From positions 1 to 64,000 of the forward strand of contig CAJHNH020000492.1 in assembly GCA_905116865.2 (NCBI GenBank): a stretch of 64,000 bases of DNA, given 5' to 3'. This document shows, piece after piece, positions 1 through 11,148 of the stretch. The translations under genes were made by a program, and so were the position numbers. The notes beneath the pieces are model-generated. The model ran no database searches and was not told the origin of the DNA. It worked only from the letters and a program-made list of their open reading frames with translations. Position 1 is the first letter of the stretch. Every line of letters starts with the position of its first letter. Origin of the DNA: Candidula unifasciata. Taxonomy: Eukaryota; Mollusca; Gastropoda; Stylommatophora; Geomitridae.

Positions 1-1985
1 GGACATGGACTATTGGGGTTTGTGAAGGGTGAAGGGCTGGTAAGGACATGGACTATTGGGGTTTGTGAAGGGTGAAGGGCTGGTAAGGACATGGACTATT
101 GGGGTTTGTGAAGGGTGAAGGGCTGGTAAGGACATGGACTATTGGGGTTTGTGAAGGGTGAAGGGCTGGTAAGGACATGGACTATTGGGGTTTGTGAAGG
201 CTAGTGGTGGTAAGGACATGGACTAGTTGGGGTTTGTGAAGGTGAAGGGCTGGTAGGACATGGACTATTGGGGTTTGTTGAAGGTGAAGGCTGGTAAGGA
301 CATGGACTATTGGGTTTGTGAAGGGTTGAAGGGCTGGTAAGGACATGGACTATTGGGGTTTGTGAAGGGCTGGTGGTGGTAAGGACATGGACTATTGGGG
401 TTTGTGAAGGGTGAAGGGCTGGTAAGGACATGGACTATTGGGGTTTGTGAAGGGTGAAGGGCTGGTAAGGACATGGACTATTGGGGTTTGTGAAGGGCTG
501 GTGGTGGTAAGGACATGGACTATTGGGGTTTGTGAAGGGTGAAGGGCTGGTAAGGACATGGACTATTGGGGTTTGTGAAGGGCTGGTGGTGGTAAGGACA
601 TGGACTATTGGGGTTTGTGAAGGGTGAAGGGCTGGTAAGGACATGGACTATTCGGGTTTGTGAAGGGTGAAGGGCTGTGGTAAGGACATGGACTATTGGG
701 GTTGTGAAGGGCTGGTGGTGGTAAGGACATGGAACCCCCCACCCCCTATTGGGGTTTGTGAAGGGTGAAGGGCTGGTAAGGACATGGACTTTTGGGTTTG
801 TGAAGGGTGAAGGGCTGGTAAGGACATGGACTATTGGGGTTTGTGAAGGGTGAAGGGCTGGTAAGGACATGGACTATTGGGGTTTGTGAAGGGCTGGTGG
901 TGGTAAGGACATGGACTATTGGGGTTTGTGAAGGGTGAAGGGCTGGTAAGGACATGGACTATTGGGGTTTGTGAAGGGCTGGTGGTGGTAAGGACATGGA
1001 CTATTGGGGTTTGTGAGGGTGAGGGCTGGTACGGACATGGACTATTGGGTTTTGTGAAGGGTGAAGGGCTGGTAAGGACAATGGACTATTGGGGTTTGTG
1101 AAGGTGCGGGCTGGTAAGACATGGACTATTGGGGTTTGTGAGGGCTGTGGTGGTAAGGACATGGACTATTGGGGTTTGTGAAGGGTGAAGGGCTGGTAAT
1201 GGACATGGACTATTGGGGTTTGTGAAGGTGAAGGGCTGGTAAGGACTGATGGACTATTGGGGTTTGTGAAGGGCTAGTTGTGGTAAGGACATGGACTATT
1301 GGGGTTTGTGAAGGGTGAAGGGCTGGTAAGGACATGGACTATTGGGGTTTGTGAAGGGTGAAGGGCTGGTAAGGACATGGACTATTGGGGTTTGAGAAGG
1401 GCTGGTGGTGGTAAGGACATGGACTATTGGGGTTTGTGAAGGGCTGGTGGTGGTAAGGACATGGACTATTGGGGTTTGTGAAGGGCTGGTGGTGGTAAGG
1501 ACATGGACTATTGGGGTTTGTGAAGGGTGAAGGGCTGGTGGTGGTAAGGACATGGACTATTGGGGTTTGTGAAGGGTGAAGGGCTGGTGGTGGTAAGGAC
1601 CTGAGTTCTTGGGGTTTGTGAAGGGCTGGTGGTGGTAAGGACCTGAGTTCTTGGGGTTTGTGAAGGGCTGGTGGTGGTAAGGACCTGAATTCTTGGGGTT
1701 TGTGAAGGGCTGGTGGTGGTAAGGACCTGAATTCTTGGGGTTTGTAAAGGGCTGGTGGTGGTAAGGACATGGACTATTGGGGTTTGTGAAGGGCTGGTGG
1801 TGGTAAGGACCTGAATTCTTGGGGTTTGTGAAGAGCTGGTGGTGGTAAGGACCTGAGTTCTTGGGGTTTGTGAAGGGCTGGTGGTGGTAAGGACCTGAAT
1901 TCTTGGGGTTTGTGAAGAGCTGGTGGTGGTAAGGACCTGAGTTCTTGGGGTTTGTGAAGGGTGAAGGGCCAGTCCTGGTAAGGCC
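1..1985. repeat. Minisatellite, 39- and 43-bp units
   Basis: About 48 head-to-tail units run from the window edge. The 43-bp unit contains GGACATGGACTATTGGGG then TTTGTGAAGGGTGAAGGGC; the 39-bp unit lacks one GGTGAA-type segment and gains GGT triplets. From about 1590 to 1960 the core changes to GGACCTGARTTCTTGG, so the array has a second, younger-looking block. Many units carry indels. The minus-strand frames it opens are stop-free by chance. Confidence 0.97.
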
Positions 1986-2117
1986 ATGAACTCTCGTACT
2001 CTGTGAAGATTGGGGTGGGGGTGAAAGCTGACTTGTTTTGTTGCGGGATGTCCCCTGTTTAGCTCAAGATATTATGGTCACCATACGTTTCTAATTGTTC
2101 AGCCCCTGCTTGGTTAA

Positions 2118-2455
2118 CACAATTTCTGTAACTTATTAGAGTGCCATTTCAATGTTTTGGGACGAATGTTGTCCGTATTCCATAGTTGTGAATTAAAGCT
2201 GTACAAAAGGCATGGCTAATTGAGAAATATTTGTGGAAAAGGGTGGGGTGGGGGGGGGGGGGCTTAGGTGGTCATGCGACTTAAGTATGCTTTTTTTCTG
2301 TAGCGAGGCTCTGTGGTCGTCTGGAGGTGACCGGTTCAATTACCGGCATGGTAACTATAGCTTTCGATTTATATGTTGTCCAGCGCGTTCTTCTGTCTCA
2401 CTAAGTATTTCTATAAGTGCCCACCAGTACATGTAGATTCGTTTATTAATTATAA
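2118..2455 (+). mobile_element. SINE-A copy 1 (tRNA-like core)
   Basis: It matches 32040-32346 on the same strand and 60418-60712 on the other strand over about 300 bp. Shared landmarks are the segment GTCCGTATTCCATAGTTGTG, a GGCGAGGC-type box, and a B-box-like GGTTCAATTACC followed by GGTAACTATAGC. It is diverged, with a poly-G expansion near 2250. A polymerase III-derived SINE is the likeliest reading, but the tRNA-like part lies inside the element, so the true 5' end is uncertain. Confidence 0.6.
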
Positions 2456-2504
2456 TACTGCAAGGAATGACTGGCTGGGAAAGAAATAGCTCACGAAAGT
2501 AGAA

Positions 2505-2770
2505 AAAGTTTTGCAACAATGAGAAGGAGACAAACACAGTTATTTAGTCATGTTATGAAGAAAAGGAGCACTGGTAAATATCGCGTCGACTGGATAGATC
2601 ACTGGTAGATGAGGCAGAGGCAGACCACAAAAAACCATGATGGGTAGCTTAAGACAGTGGCACGGAGAGAAAATGCATCAGCGGAATTGATTCAGAACAC
2701 CAAAAACCGAAATCTGTGAAGATGCATGAATGCCTACGCCAGAAAGGAACCTGATGATGATGAAGGGACA
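2505..2770 (+). mobile_element. LINE C-terminal remnant (NAYARK type)
   Basis: With frameshifts and stops it reads LFSHVMKKRSTGKY, then ENASAELIQNTKNRN and MNAYARKEPDDDEG. This is the layout of the reverse-transcriptase C-terminal tail of non-LTR elements: a GHV block, a basic stretch, then a short tail. The minus-strand piece at 12375-12640 is the same family. No catalytic domain remains. Confidence 0.65.
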
Positions 2771-2783
2771 GTTAGTCTACTTA

Positions 2784-3109
2784 CGACCGGCTCCAGCAGA
2801 CGGGCCGTGCTGCTGACGTCACCGGGTAGGGCTAACGATAACGCAGCGGTTCTCAAACAAGAAATAAACTATTTTCGACTATGACGAGGGAAGAAAACTT
2901 GAATTTTAACTTGTATGTATCTACATGCCTTCTTTAATAATTTCACAATCTTTAACCGACTTTTCTTGATTACTGCCGCGGCACCTCTGGCACACGCTCA
3001 TGGCACCCCAGGATTCCTCGGCATTCAGTTTGAGAACCGCTGCGTTTACGCATCGTTAGCCCGACCCGGTGACGCCAACAGCACGTCCCGTCAGCTGGTG
3101 CCGGTCGTG
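2784..3109. mobile_element. MITE-F copy 1, long inverted repeats
   Basis: Terminal inverted repeats of roughly 85 bp begin CGACCGGCTCCAGC on the left and end GCTGGTGCCGGTCG on the right. Each ends inward at a CAGCGGTTCTCAAAC-like motif. GTCTACTTA on the left and GTCTACTCA on the right look like a 9-bp target duplication with one mismatch. No transposase is encoded. The long repeats and roughly 9-bp duplication point to a Mutator-like origin; that is inference. Copy 2 is at 23953-24285. Confidence 0.75.
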
Positions 3110-3410
3110 GTCTACTCATGCCCCCCTCGCCAATGTCGCCCCAGGAAATCCCGCACGGGAAAGTCTCGGTTTCGGTAACGAGTGTTGGCCGTGACAAGGA
3201 GGGACCTCCAAAACATGTCTTTCTCACGCGACTCTAAGAGAATGTGCAGTGCCAGAGTCAGGGCTGGCGAAGTTGGTACTTTCGAACAAATGTGTTACTA
3301 TCTGAACCTTGCTGGGCAAATCTATACCTGTGGTACAACGTACGATCTTTTGGTAGGTTTTACTTATCGCTCAGCCTTACAATCTGTAAGACTACTATTT
3401 TAAAATCGTT
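3110..3410. other. Unassigned stretch
   Basis: About 300 bp between MITE-F and an RNase H LINE. I see no repeat, RNA gene or credible reading frame here. Confidence 0.5.
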
Positions 3411-3439
3411 TATATGTGGAGACTTCTAAAAAAAAAAAA

Positions 3440-3958
3440 TGCACTGATGACATAAGAGTAAATACACAAAAATACACCCGTGTATGTATACTCAGTGATT
3501 CAATGAGTATGATCCGGAGGGTTCAGGCAGGTTCAGTGCGAAGACAATGGCTTGAATCATTACAGAAGTCCACTGTGCGTGGAGTCGCCTTTATTTTTGT
3601 TCCGGGAAACGCAGGCGTCGATGGAAATGAAAGAGCTGACAGGTTGGCTGGATCCGCTATCACTACCGACGGTCAGCCTATGGATCATGCTGATATTATC
3701 AATGCCCTCAGAGAAATGGGAAGGATGGAGGACTTTGGTGGCAGTGAATCCACATCACTCGCCAGAATGGCAGACCTGGGAATTAAGATCGGTACAGCAA
3801 AAAACGAGACGCACACCAGACACGCCAGAAGACTTGTTAATCAACATAGAACTGGTACTATTAGCCATCGGACGTTGGGGTTCATACTGAGGGGAGGATC
3901 TGAGCACATATGGACATGTCCGGAGTACAATGAGGATAACCCAACTAACTAACTAACT
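3440..3958 (+). mobile_element. RNH-LINE remnant, RNase H domain and tail
   Basis: A frame open to 3952 encodes the second half of an RNase H domain and the LINE C-terminus. Visible are SDSMSMIRRVQ (third catalytic Asp region), FVPGNAGVDGNERADRLAG (last catalytic Asp; the usual GHAG histidine is Asn), then HRTLGFILRGGSEHIW and a CPEYNED end. The first RNase H half and all of the reverse transcriptase are missing; upstream sequence dissolves into a poly-A run. The stop lies in an ACTAACTAACTAA tail, marking the real 3' end. It is a dead copy of an RNase H-bearing non-LTR element, probably I/Nimb-like. Confidence 0.88.
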
Positions 3959-3959
3959 A

Positions 3960-4420
3960 AGAGTAAATGCTCCAGGTCCTTCACTGCACCCGCTGGACAC
4001 CGCAACAGCTTTGTATTAAACTGACCAGGAATTTAAAAAATTGTACAGCAATGATGTAATTTAAAAAAAAATTCAATTCTGATCCAATATAAGGTAAGCC
4101 AGTTTTACATACATACTTAATAACCCCATCCGCATGTGGGATGAATTTTTTTTATTATTTTGAAGCCCCACCCTGTCTACTGCCGGGGGTCCTAATATAA
4201 CCTGACGGTTGAACGGGGGTTCTGGGACTTCTCCGCGGGTGATCCTCATTCGAATGGTGGCACTTTGGGTCACCGGGTGTTTATCGCTCAGTGTGATGTC
4301 CTAGTGGGGTAAAAAGTCAGTCAGTACAAACATACACAGGTGTGCTTGTTTAAAGACGTTTTAGCGGGGTTTTTTTTAAATTAAAAATATGGTATCCTCT
4401 GGTGTGTTCTTTATCTTCTT
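3960..4420. other. Unassigned stretch
   Basis: AT-rich spacer between two LINE remnants on opposite strands. No coding or RNA signal was seen. Confidence 0.5.
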
Positions 4421-4427
4421 CTTCAGC

Positions 4428-4690
4428 ATTTAGATCCCTTGAGGTTCATTGCTGCAGCTATCACCCGCCTCCACTCATCTCTCTGGTTGGCTTTATCTTT
4501 CCAGTTGGTGACACTAAGTGTTTGCAGCTCTGTCAGGACATTATCTCTCCATCGTCTTTTTGGTCTGCCTCGTAGTCTACAACCATTCATCTTCCTTGTG
4601 TATACAGTTTTCACTTGTGTGTTCTGGTACCTTTGAAAAAAACTTGGTATTATTTCAAAAACATCTTTCGGCAGCCCTGGTGTGAATGTG
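4428..4690 (-). mobile_element. LINE C-terminus (NLKGSKC type), GAA tail
   Basis: The minus strand is open and reads RKMNGCRLRGRPKRRWRDNV, then TLSVTNWKDKANQRDEWRRV and AAAMNLKGSKC before a stop. This is the classic end of a non-LTR reverse-transcriptase protein. The stop is followed by a GAAGAAG tail. The same family lies at 49290-49640 on the plus strand. Only about 90 codons remain, with no domain upstream. Confidence 0.85.
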
Positions 4691-4984
4691 TCAAGCACTT
4701 GACACACTGGTCACACACGCCTCCCTGGCTGCACTGACCCACTTCCCACTTAATCAGATCAGAAATTCCCCAGCGGGTTCCTGGAAGCCATTTGAAGGGG
4801 GCTGGGGGGGGGGAGGCGGAGAGAACAAAACCACTGCTCCCCCTCCCTCCCCATCAGCATGCGGTGAAAGGCGACTTCGTTAAAAGTCTGCTGAAATCGC
4901 AAGTGTTGGGCCTCACAAAATATCCAGCCAGCTGTAAACCACAGAATAATGGTTACAGACTTTTTGTGGGCGAAAGCAGAAGAG

Positions 4985-5250
4985 GTACTTTAATATTATA
5001 CGACTACATCTCGAGGGCTTCGAGATTTCGTATGGAAATCCTAGGGGTTTCTCTGGGCAGTACCATATTATTGGGAAATGGAGGGGAGAGGGGTGGGTTT
5101 AGGTGTTAGGGATAGTGTTCAACAGCACTACTAAGCCTCACCTTAACCCCCCCCCCCTCCCCTCCCCCTTAATACTATAAGACGTTCTGGGGTTTCCCTA
5201 CCAAATCTCGAAGCCGACGAGATGTGGTCGTATAAAATTAAAGTACTGAA
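4985..5250. mobile_element. MITE-H, palindromic
   Basis: The left end GTACTTTAATATTATACGAC and the complement of the right end (GTACTTTAATTTTATACGAC) form near-perfect inverted repeats that continue through CTCGAAGCC-type sequence. The middle is C-rich and degenerate. No reading frame. The right end abuts a GAA array. A related half copy lies at 60775-60870. Confidence 0.7.
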
Positions 5251-5254
5251 AAAG

Positions 5255-5286
<32 letters not shown>

Positions 5287-5315
5287 GAAAAAGAAGAAGA
5301 AGAAGAAGAAGAAGA
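5251..5315. repeat. (GAA)n microsatellite
   Basis: GAA repeat with single-base interruptions, immediately after MITE-H. Confidence 0.95.
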
Positions 5316-5439
5316 ACATCAACAATTGCCAATCATTCTCTATATCTGAGGTACAGGATAAGCTACAACTATCGCCGCCCTACATCCATCATCAATACCA
5401 CCACCACTATCATCAACATCATCCTCGTAACAATGAAGT

Positions 5440-5800
5440 GAAACAACAATGCCATATCCCGTCGTCCCATAAGGTCACATTTTTCAGGCTTGACAGTTTG
5501 TCTTTGCCCACTAGCCGACCACCAATAATGTTGTCCATACACAGGGGGCTAGCTAGCTTGGTCTGGGCACGTGGTGAGACGCTATTTGCTTGCAAAGACT
5601 GTACTTCAGGAAACATGGGGGTGGGGGGGGGGGGGTCAGTCGAAGAAAAGGAGGGCAAAGAAGAATCTGGAATGACAACATCAAGAAATGGACAGGATTA
5701 AGTTATCATACACTTATTCATCAAGCGGAAGACAGAGAAAGATGGCGGGTTTTATGTACCAGTGCTTCCGTCAATACACCTTCACGACCTTCCAATGAGT
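5440..5800 (+). mobile_element. LINE C-terminal remnant (NIKKWTGL type)
   Basis: One frame reads AWSGHVVRRYLLAKTVLQET; after a poly-G frameshift the next frame reads RRKGGQRRIWNDNIKKWTGL, then ENREKW-like DRERWRVL and a final RPSNESR. This order (GHVVR, KTVLQG, GRQR-W-DNIKEWTGL, PNRSRD end) is typical of a non-LTR reverse-transcriptase C-terminus. A frameshift and stops show it is dead. Confidence 0.8.
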
Positions 5801-5912
5801 CAAGGGTTATGTTATGTAATTTTGCTGGCACTTCGCCAACATCACGTGGTCGTGCACTCTTTGGCGATTTTCACGCAAGTGCATTTTCGGTACTGTTTTC
5901 TGCCTCTTCGGA

Positions 5913-6160
5913 GTGCCGCCGTGGTTGAGTGGTTACAGCTCGCCTGCGAATCTGAAGACCGTGGGTTCTAATCGCACCGCTGCTGGACCCCCCCCCCCCC
6001 CCAACCCCTTCCTTCAAAAGGGACATTGGCTCCCAGGCCGATCCAGCCTTAAATGGTTAGGTAACAGTTCTGAGAAGTAAAGGCGGGAAAAGGGTCCTTT
6101 GCTTTACTTTATTATATGTCCAATGCGCCTAAAAGCAAGAAAAGGGTTCTCTACTTATTT
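5913..6160 (+). mobile_element. SINE-B copy
   Basis: The tRNA-like head has an A-box region (GCCGTGGTTGAGTGGTTA) and a B-box GTGGGTTCTAATC, followed by the family body: TGGCTCCCAGGCCGATCCAG, a GGGAAGTAAAGGCGG-like stretch, then ATGCGCCTAAAAGC and GAAAAGGGTYCTYTACTT. The middle is shortened and carries a poly-C expansion. The intact reference copy is at 39430-39702. Confidence 0.82.
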
Positions 6161-6242
6161 GTTACTTTACGATATGTCAAAGGCACACATGTGAATTCCT
6201 ACACCAAATAACTCCACGTGAATTTATTATTTTTCAGGCAAT

Positions 6243-6536
6243 CTTCTCCTCCTTCTTTGCGTTCACCAGCTGTAAACTCTGGTGGAGAGTTCTGGTTGTT
6301 CGTCCACTTCTGGACTGCAGTCCTGTTCCAGAACCTGAGTGTTGCGTGTGCATCTGTTTGACAGATCTGACACATTTGTGTGCAGACTGTTGGTTCCCTG
6401 CCTCTCAGGCAGATGCACTCCGACTTTGAAGGAAGCTCCCAATTAGTCGACTCTTACGACATGCTTTTGGGTAGGCAGTGGATCTATTTTTGTTTTCCCC
6501 ATAATAGGGCCTCGGAACCCACACGGGGTCATTTTT
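6243..6536 (-). mobile_element. SINE-E copy
   Basis: About 290 bp matching 10520-10802 on the opposite strand. On the plus strand the CTTCTCCTCCTTCTTTGCG end is the complement of the GAA tail, so the element reads on the minus strand. It contains the family landmarks CAGATGCACTCCGACTTTGA and ACGACATGCTTTTGGGTAGG. The short frame inside is not a gene. Confidence 0.82.
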
Positions 6537-6654
6537 TTTCGGAGAGCTCTCACAGTGTAAGCGCTACTGTCTCCAAACAAGGAATTAGCAATAAGGTGAC
6601 TCTGGCCTAGCGATAACAAGTGTGACTTTTCGCATGGCTTCTAAGCAGAACGGT

Positions 6655-7060
6655 TATGGTAATAGCAATGGAAGCAGTAGCAGCTGCATTAGTAGCAGAA
6701 GAAGCTGAAGCAGTGGTAGCAGCAGTAGAAGTAGAAACAGCACAATTCGTAGCAATAGCAGTTGTAGCAGCAGTAGAAGTAGAAAAAGCACAATTCGTAG
6801 CAATAGCAGTCGTAGCAGCAGTAGAAGTAGAAACAGCCCAATTCGTAGCAATAGCAGTCGTAGCAGCAACAATAGCAGTGTTAGCAGCAGCAACAGTAGT
6901 AGCGACAGTAGCATTAGTAACAGCGACAGCAGTGGTATCGGCAGCAACAGTAATAGAGGCAGTAGTAGCAGCAGGTATAGTAGCAGCAGCAGCAGCACTA
7001 GTAACACTAGTAAAAGTAGTAGCAGCAGCAGCAGCAGCCGCAAACGTAGGTGCATTAGTT
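6655..7060. repeat. AGC/AGT triplet minisatellite
   Basis: Mixed AGC, AGT and AGA triplets, with a 48-bp higher unit containing GCACAATTCGTAGCAATAGC repeated three times near 6720-6865. The Ala/Val-rich plus frame and Leu-rich minus frame are products of the triplet period. Confidence 0.9.
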
Positions 7061-7078
7061 CTGGTAGAAGCTATTTGT

Positions 7079-7123
7079 GTAGTACATTTAAAATTAGCAG
7101 TCCAATAGTCTTAAATGTACTAC
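7079..7123. other. Perfect 13-bp inverted repeat
   Basis: GTAGTACATTTAA and its complement flank a 19-nt loop. It is a hairpin at the DNA level; there is no T-run or other context to call it a terminator or RNA. Confidence 0.6.
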
Positions 7124-7275
7124 ATAAATAGCAGGTATATATAACACATTGTATCGCTGACCCAGGGCTACGTATCGCCCACGCCCCGCCCCTATCTCTC
7201 TCTTTCTTTGTGTGCGTATGTGTTTCTCCATCTATCCTCTCCATTCATCAGTTTAACTGACACATAATCCAAATG

Positions 7276-7473
<198 letters not shown>

Positions 7474-7479
7474 TGTGAC

Positions 7480-8318
7480 TCTGAAAATAAAGTTCGATCG
7501 CTCGTTCTATCACACGCCTGTGTATACGCACACACCTGAGAACAATATCCGTGTCCGTTGGCCCGCATCCTCCAACATAAAGTGATAAAATCGTTCCTCT
7601 CCAACTCGCCCGTGCCTTGCTCCAACGATACACCATGTCTAGACAGTAACACACCACCTATCCAACACTGTAACAACTCATCTCTGTAACACTGTAACAA
7701 CTCGGTGCATCACTGCGACAACTATAACAACAATAACTCTCTAACACAAAATTGCAACTTTCTTACTATCGCGTTTCAACTGTCAATTTTCCTGTTCCAT
7801 TTTCAAAGCACAACTATTGACAATAAAACGCAAACTTTTCCACAACACAACCGACTGCTCACTGTAAAATGTCAACAACATTTGTCTCCCTGTCGACACA
7901 CGTCACCGTTTGACGTCATCCTTCTGGTAACACCGCCGGGGTATCATTACATCAATGCCGGCCGGCCGTCTGTTATTAAGTGACGTTGTTTGCCAACAAG
8001 GTGCTATTAAAGTTAAAGTACAAATGAATGCAGGCAGACTGCGCCTAGTACATCCATACAGTGCGCATCCTAGCCAACTGAACGGAGGTAAATTCAATAT
8101 CTCTGTGTCTTAAGAGAGACAGGGAGTGAGCGAAGGTGAGCCCTACTGCACGCTGGGAGATTAATACCCGGTGATGCAATGTGCAAAGTGCCATTTTTCG
8201 GATGAGATCCCCCCGAGTACAAATCGCGTAAATCTCGTTTAACAGTAAGGTTATATTGGGGCCTTCGGTGCTTACATAGTAATCTGAACGACAGACAGAG
8301 CAGCGCCAATAATAAGTT
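7480..8318. other. Unassigned stretch
   Basis: No recognised repeat or gene. It holds a CAACTC/CACTGTAACAAC-rich segment near 7660-7740 and a GGCCGGCCGTC segment near 7960. Reading frames are short and not protein-like. Confidence 0.5.
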
Positions 8319-8324
8319 AGTCAC

Positions 8325-8560
8325 TAGTCCTTTACAGGACGTTGCTGAACCAACCACAGCATTTTTTTTTGGGGGGGGGGGGGCGTTGCGATTTTTCGGC
8401 AAACTTACGTTCAGTACCACAGCCTACTACTCAACGGTACGGCTTTCGACACCACTGTCGACATCAAAGCGAGGCGGTCTGCTGCCAAATCGCCTGCAGT
8501 CGGAATCGAGCCCAGCACCTCGGTATTACGAAACGCGTTCGTAGTAAACGCAAAAGGGGG
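8325..8560 (-). mobile_element. SINE-D copy, degraded
   Basis: Minus-strand match to 17157-17388: the tail complement CCTTTACAGGACGTTGC, then AACTTACGTTCAGTA, CACCACTGTCGACATC and the B-box complement GGAATCGAGCCC. A poly-T/poly-G insertion and many substitutions show age. Confidence 0.75.
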
Positions 8561-8564
8561 AGGG

Positions 8565-9330
8565 GACTGAGAATTAAAAGGGTGCATTTTATTTTGTTTC
8601 GCCAAGTGAAACATCACTGTTTACAAGAAGAAAGAATCTTGGTCTTGTCGCCGTCCATGCCTACTCAGTCCTGCAGGCTAAACCTGGCTAGAGCAGCTGT
8701 TAGGGGTACCCTAATTATAACCACTTTAAAGGTTGAAAGGGGTATCTTGGATCTGCCTTGTTGGCCTACCGTCCAGACAGATTTAAAAAATCTCAGGATG
8801 GTACGGTAAACCTTTACCTGGCAGCTCGAAGGAAACAAACCGATCAATCGATCGATCGATCTGCTTCTTTTCGTTCTTCCTGCCGGGGGTTTTTCACAAG
8901 AGAACGCCACAAGCCATCAAGGAAGGCTTTGGTGTCACGCATGTTGTTCTCTGATCCACACCGCTGGGTGTTCACTGGCATGCGACCGGCCCAGGCCTAG
9001 CATCTTCCTACTGCAGGGTCATTCAACCGTGGAACAAAATGTTGGACACTGGGCACCGTCGTGGGCCACTTACTATCCCACGAGGGTCAGAGCCGCCACG
9101 TGGGAAAACGGCCTTCTCTATTTATTAATTAGAGACGGCGTTGACTTTTTAAAAGGCCAGCCAGGTCAATGGAAATTCCCGTTTTTCTCAAACTCTGAGG
9201 AGCCGTGTGTGTTCACTGTGTTTGTCGAGTAGTTATACACAAATTAAACTATAGTTTCAATTAATTTGCAACACGGTTTTAAAAAAAATTGTGAATGACT
9301 GTGAATCTGAACACTGACGAGACTACAGCA
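8565..9330. other. Unassigned stretch
   Basis: No repeat family, RNA gene or convincing coding frame found. It includes a short ATCGATCGATCG run near 8845. Confidence 0.5.
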
Positions 9331-9334
9331 ACAT

Positions 9335-9515
9335 AACATCAAAAGGGGTCAAGCCAGACAAGAGTGCTTCACATGGGCCCTAAGAAGAACAGTAAACCAA
9401 TACAGAACTGGTGTCATATGCTACTACAAGCTGAGGGAGATACTGAAGAGGGGATCTGGGCACTTATGAACTGAATGGTTCCATGTGCGATGATGATAAT
9501 ATGTGGAATAACTAG
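9335..9515 (+). mobile_element. RNH-LINE 3' fragment
   Basis: Degenerate reading CHMLLQAEGDTEEGIWALMN, the same C-terminal block as 63060-63225 (GCHQLQ-like, EEGIRALMD), followed by the nucleotide match GAATGGTTYYATGTGC. Only the extreme C-terminus and 3' UTR remain. Confidence 0.65.
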
Positions 9516-9599
9516 CTTATAGAATTCGTTAGTTTAATTATATTTTTATATCTGCTATTCAGCAAACGACATTTTTTATTGCGCCCATAAACAAGAAAC

Positions 9600-10162
9600 T
9601 CCAGAAATATCATTTAGAATCGCACTGGCATCTAGTGCTTTTTCCAAACTGTCAATGATTTGTAAGCAAAAGACACCCAGCAAACACATAAAACTTAAGA
9701 TCTTCAACTCTTGTGTGATTCCAGTCCTAATTTATGAATGCGAGAGTTGGAAAGCAACACTAGCTCTTGATAAAACAATTATACAATTTTATGAATAGGT
9801 CTCTTAGAAGAATAATGAATCTCACAGGACAGATTTTGAAATCAAATACACAAAAAAGATAAGATACCAAGTAAGATAATTTGTCAATTTTTTTAAGAAA
9901 GCGCTGCTGGAACTACATCGGTCATGCACTCAGAATGGAAAAGACCAGACTCCACATCAAGCCCTCATATGGACACTGGAAGGGAAAAGAAAACAGGAAG
10001 ACCAAGAGAGACTCTGCGTAGAACCATCATCAGGGAAGGCTCAACCATAGGCCTAATGAACATCCACGACCTAAAACAGGTGGCAATGAACTGCCAGACA
10101 TGGAGAGCTATGACCTCTGCCCTATGCACCGCCTTAGGCTCAAGAGGAAACACTAACTAACC
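9600..10162 (+). mobile_element. LINE C-terminal remnant (HALRMEKT type)
   Basis: The 5' part reads KLRIFNSCVIPVLIYECESW, the end of a reverse-transcriptase domain. Later come CTQNGKDQTPHQALIWTLEG, KRKQGRPRETLRRTIIREG and MNCQTWRAMTSALC. This matches the LIYG-ESW, RMEK, GKRKRGRPKETWRRT and WR-L-ALC order of non-LTR elements. Stops and frameshifts near 9780-9930 make it a pseudogene. It ends in an ACTAACTAACC tail. Confidence 0.85.
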
Positions 10163-10164
10163 TC

Positions 10165-10507
10165 CGTTCAGGAAAAAACATTTTTATTGCGCCCTTAAAC
10201 AAGACATGCCATTTGAGCCTCCCTCCCTTGGAAAAACTATTTAAAACAAACTAAGGAGGGGAGGGGCGGTGAGCGAACAAAATCGTAATGAATAAAAAAG
10301 GTTATAAAAAAAAGGAGTTTAGCAATCATTTGCGCAAGGTGTCACCGACGCAAAGGCCCTATACTCGCAACGCTGTCTGGAAAACTCCGTCGGCTGTTCC
10401 GACATCACAACACACCCGCACGTAAACGGGAATAAACCCAGCAGGAAATGAAAACACGGGTGACTCAGCCATGCTGTGGTCAGGGCTGTCGAAATATTGT
10501 TTGAGAT
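10165..10507. other. Unassigned stretch
   Basis: Spacer between a LINE 3' end and a full-length SINE-E. No supportable feature. Confidence 0.5.
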
Positions 10508-10519
10508 AGTACTAACTAA

Positions 10520-10802
10520 CCCCTGTGTGGGTTCCGGTGCCCTATTGTGGGGAAAACAAGAATAGACCCACTGCCTCCCCAAAAGCATGTCGTAAGAGTC
10601 GACTAACTGGGAAGCTTCCTTTGAAGTCGGAGTGCATCTGCCTGAGAGGCAAGGAACCAGCAGTCTACATTCAATTGAATCAGATCTGTAAAACTGATGC
10701 ACACGCAACACTCAGGTTCTGGAGCAGGACTGCAGTCCAGAAGTGGACGAACAACCAGAACTTTACGCCAGAGTGTACAGCTGATGAACGCGAAGAAGAA
10801 GA
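10520..10802 (+). mobile_element. SINE-E, full length with 12-bp duplication
   Basis: The element is bounded by a perfect 12-bp target duplication AGTACTAACTAA at 10508-10519 and 10803-10814. It starts CCCCTGTGTGGGTTCC, carries TTTGAAGTCGGAGTGCATCT in the middle, and ends in a GAAGAAGAAG tail, which fixes its orientation. I see no clear A or B box at its head, so the founding RNA is unknown. Mobilisation by a LINE with a GAA tail (as at 49290-49640) is inferred. Confidence 0.85.
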
Positions 10803-10884
10803 AGTACTAACTAAAACAAAAATTGGTAATTTTTTTCAAATTAAAAACCTGGTAAAACGTATTGAAAACACATATACGAACACA

Positions 10885-10945
10885 CACATAGTGTGTGTGT
10901 GTGTATATATATATATATACACACACACACATACATACATATATG
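10885..10945. repeat. Palindromic (GT)n(TA)n(AC)n microsatellite
   Basis: GT, TA and AC blocks in series make a self-complementary segment of about 50 bp. Confidence 0.9.
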
Positions 10946-11148
10946 AAACTGATCTTTGTTTAGAACTGAAATTCTTTGCCCATTACATCATTGCTGTACC
11001 ATTTTCGAGTCAATTTGTTACAAACTTGTTGTGGCGGGTTCCAGTTGGTGCAATGAACTGTTTTGATCTTATGAGTATTATTTTCATCATTACTATTCGA
11101 GCAAACACTCATGATTTTTTATTCTTGCTAATATTGGAACCATAATCC

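Noticed and set aside
5932..5985. Candidate tRNA gene
   Set aside because: A- and B-box are present, but the sequence continues into the shared SINE-B body and there is no paired acceptor stem.
6656..7108. 150-codon Ala/Val-rich frame
   Set aside because: Product of AGC/AGT triplet repeats; the opposite strand is open as well.
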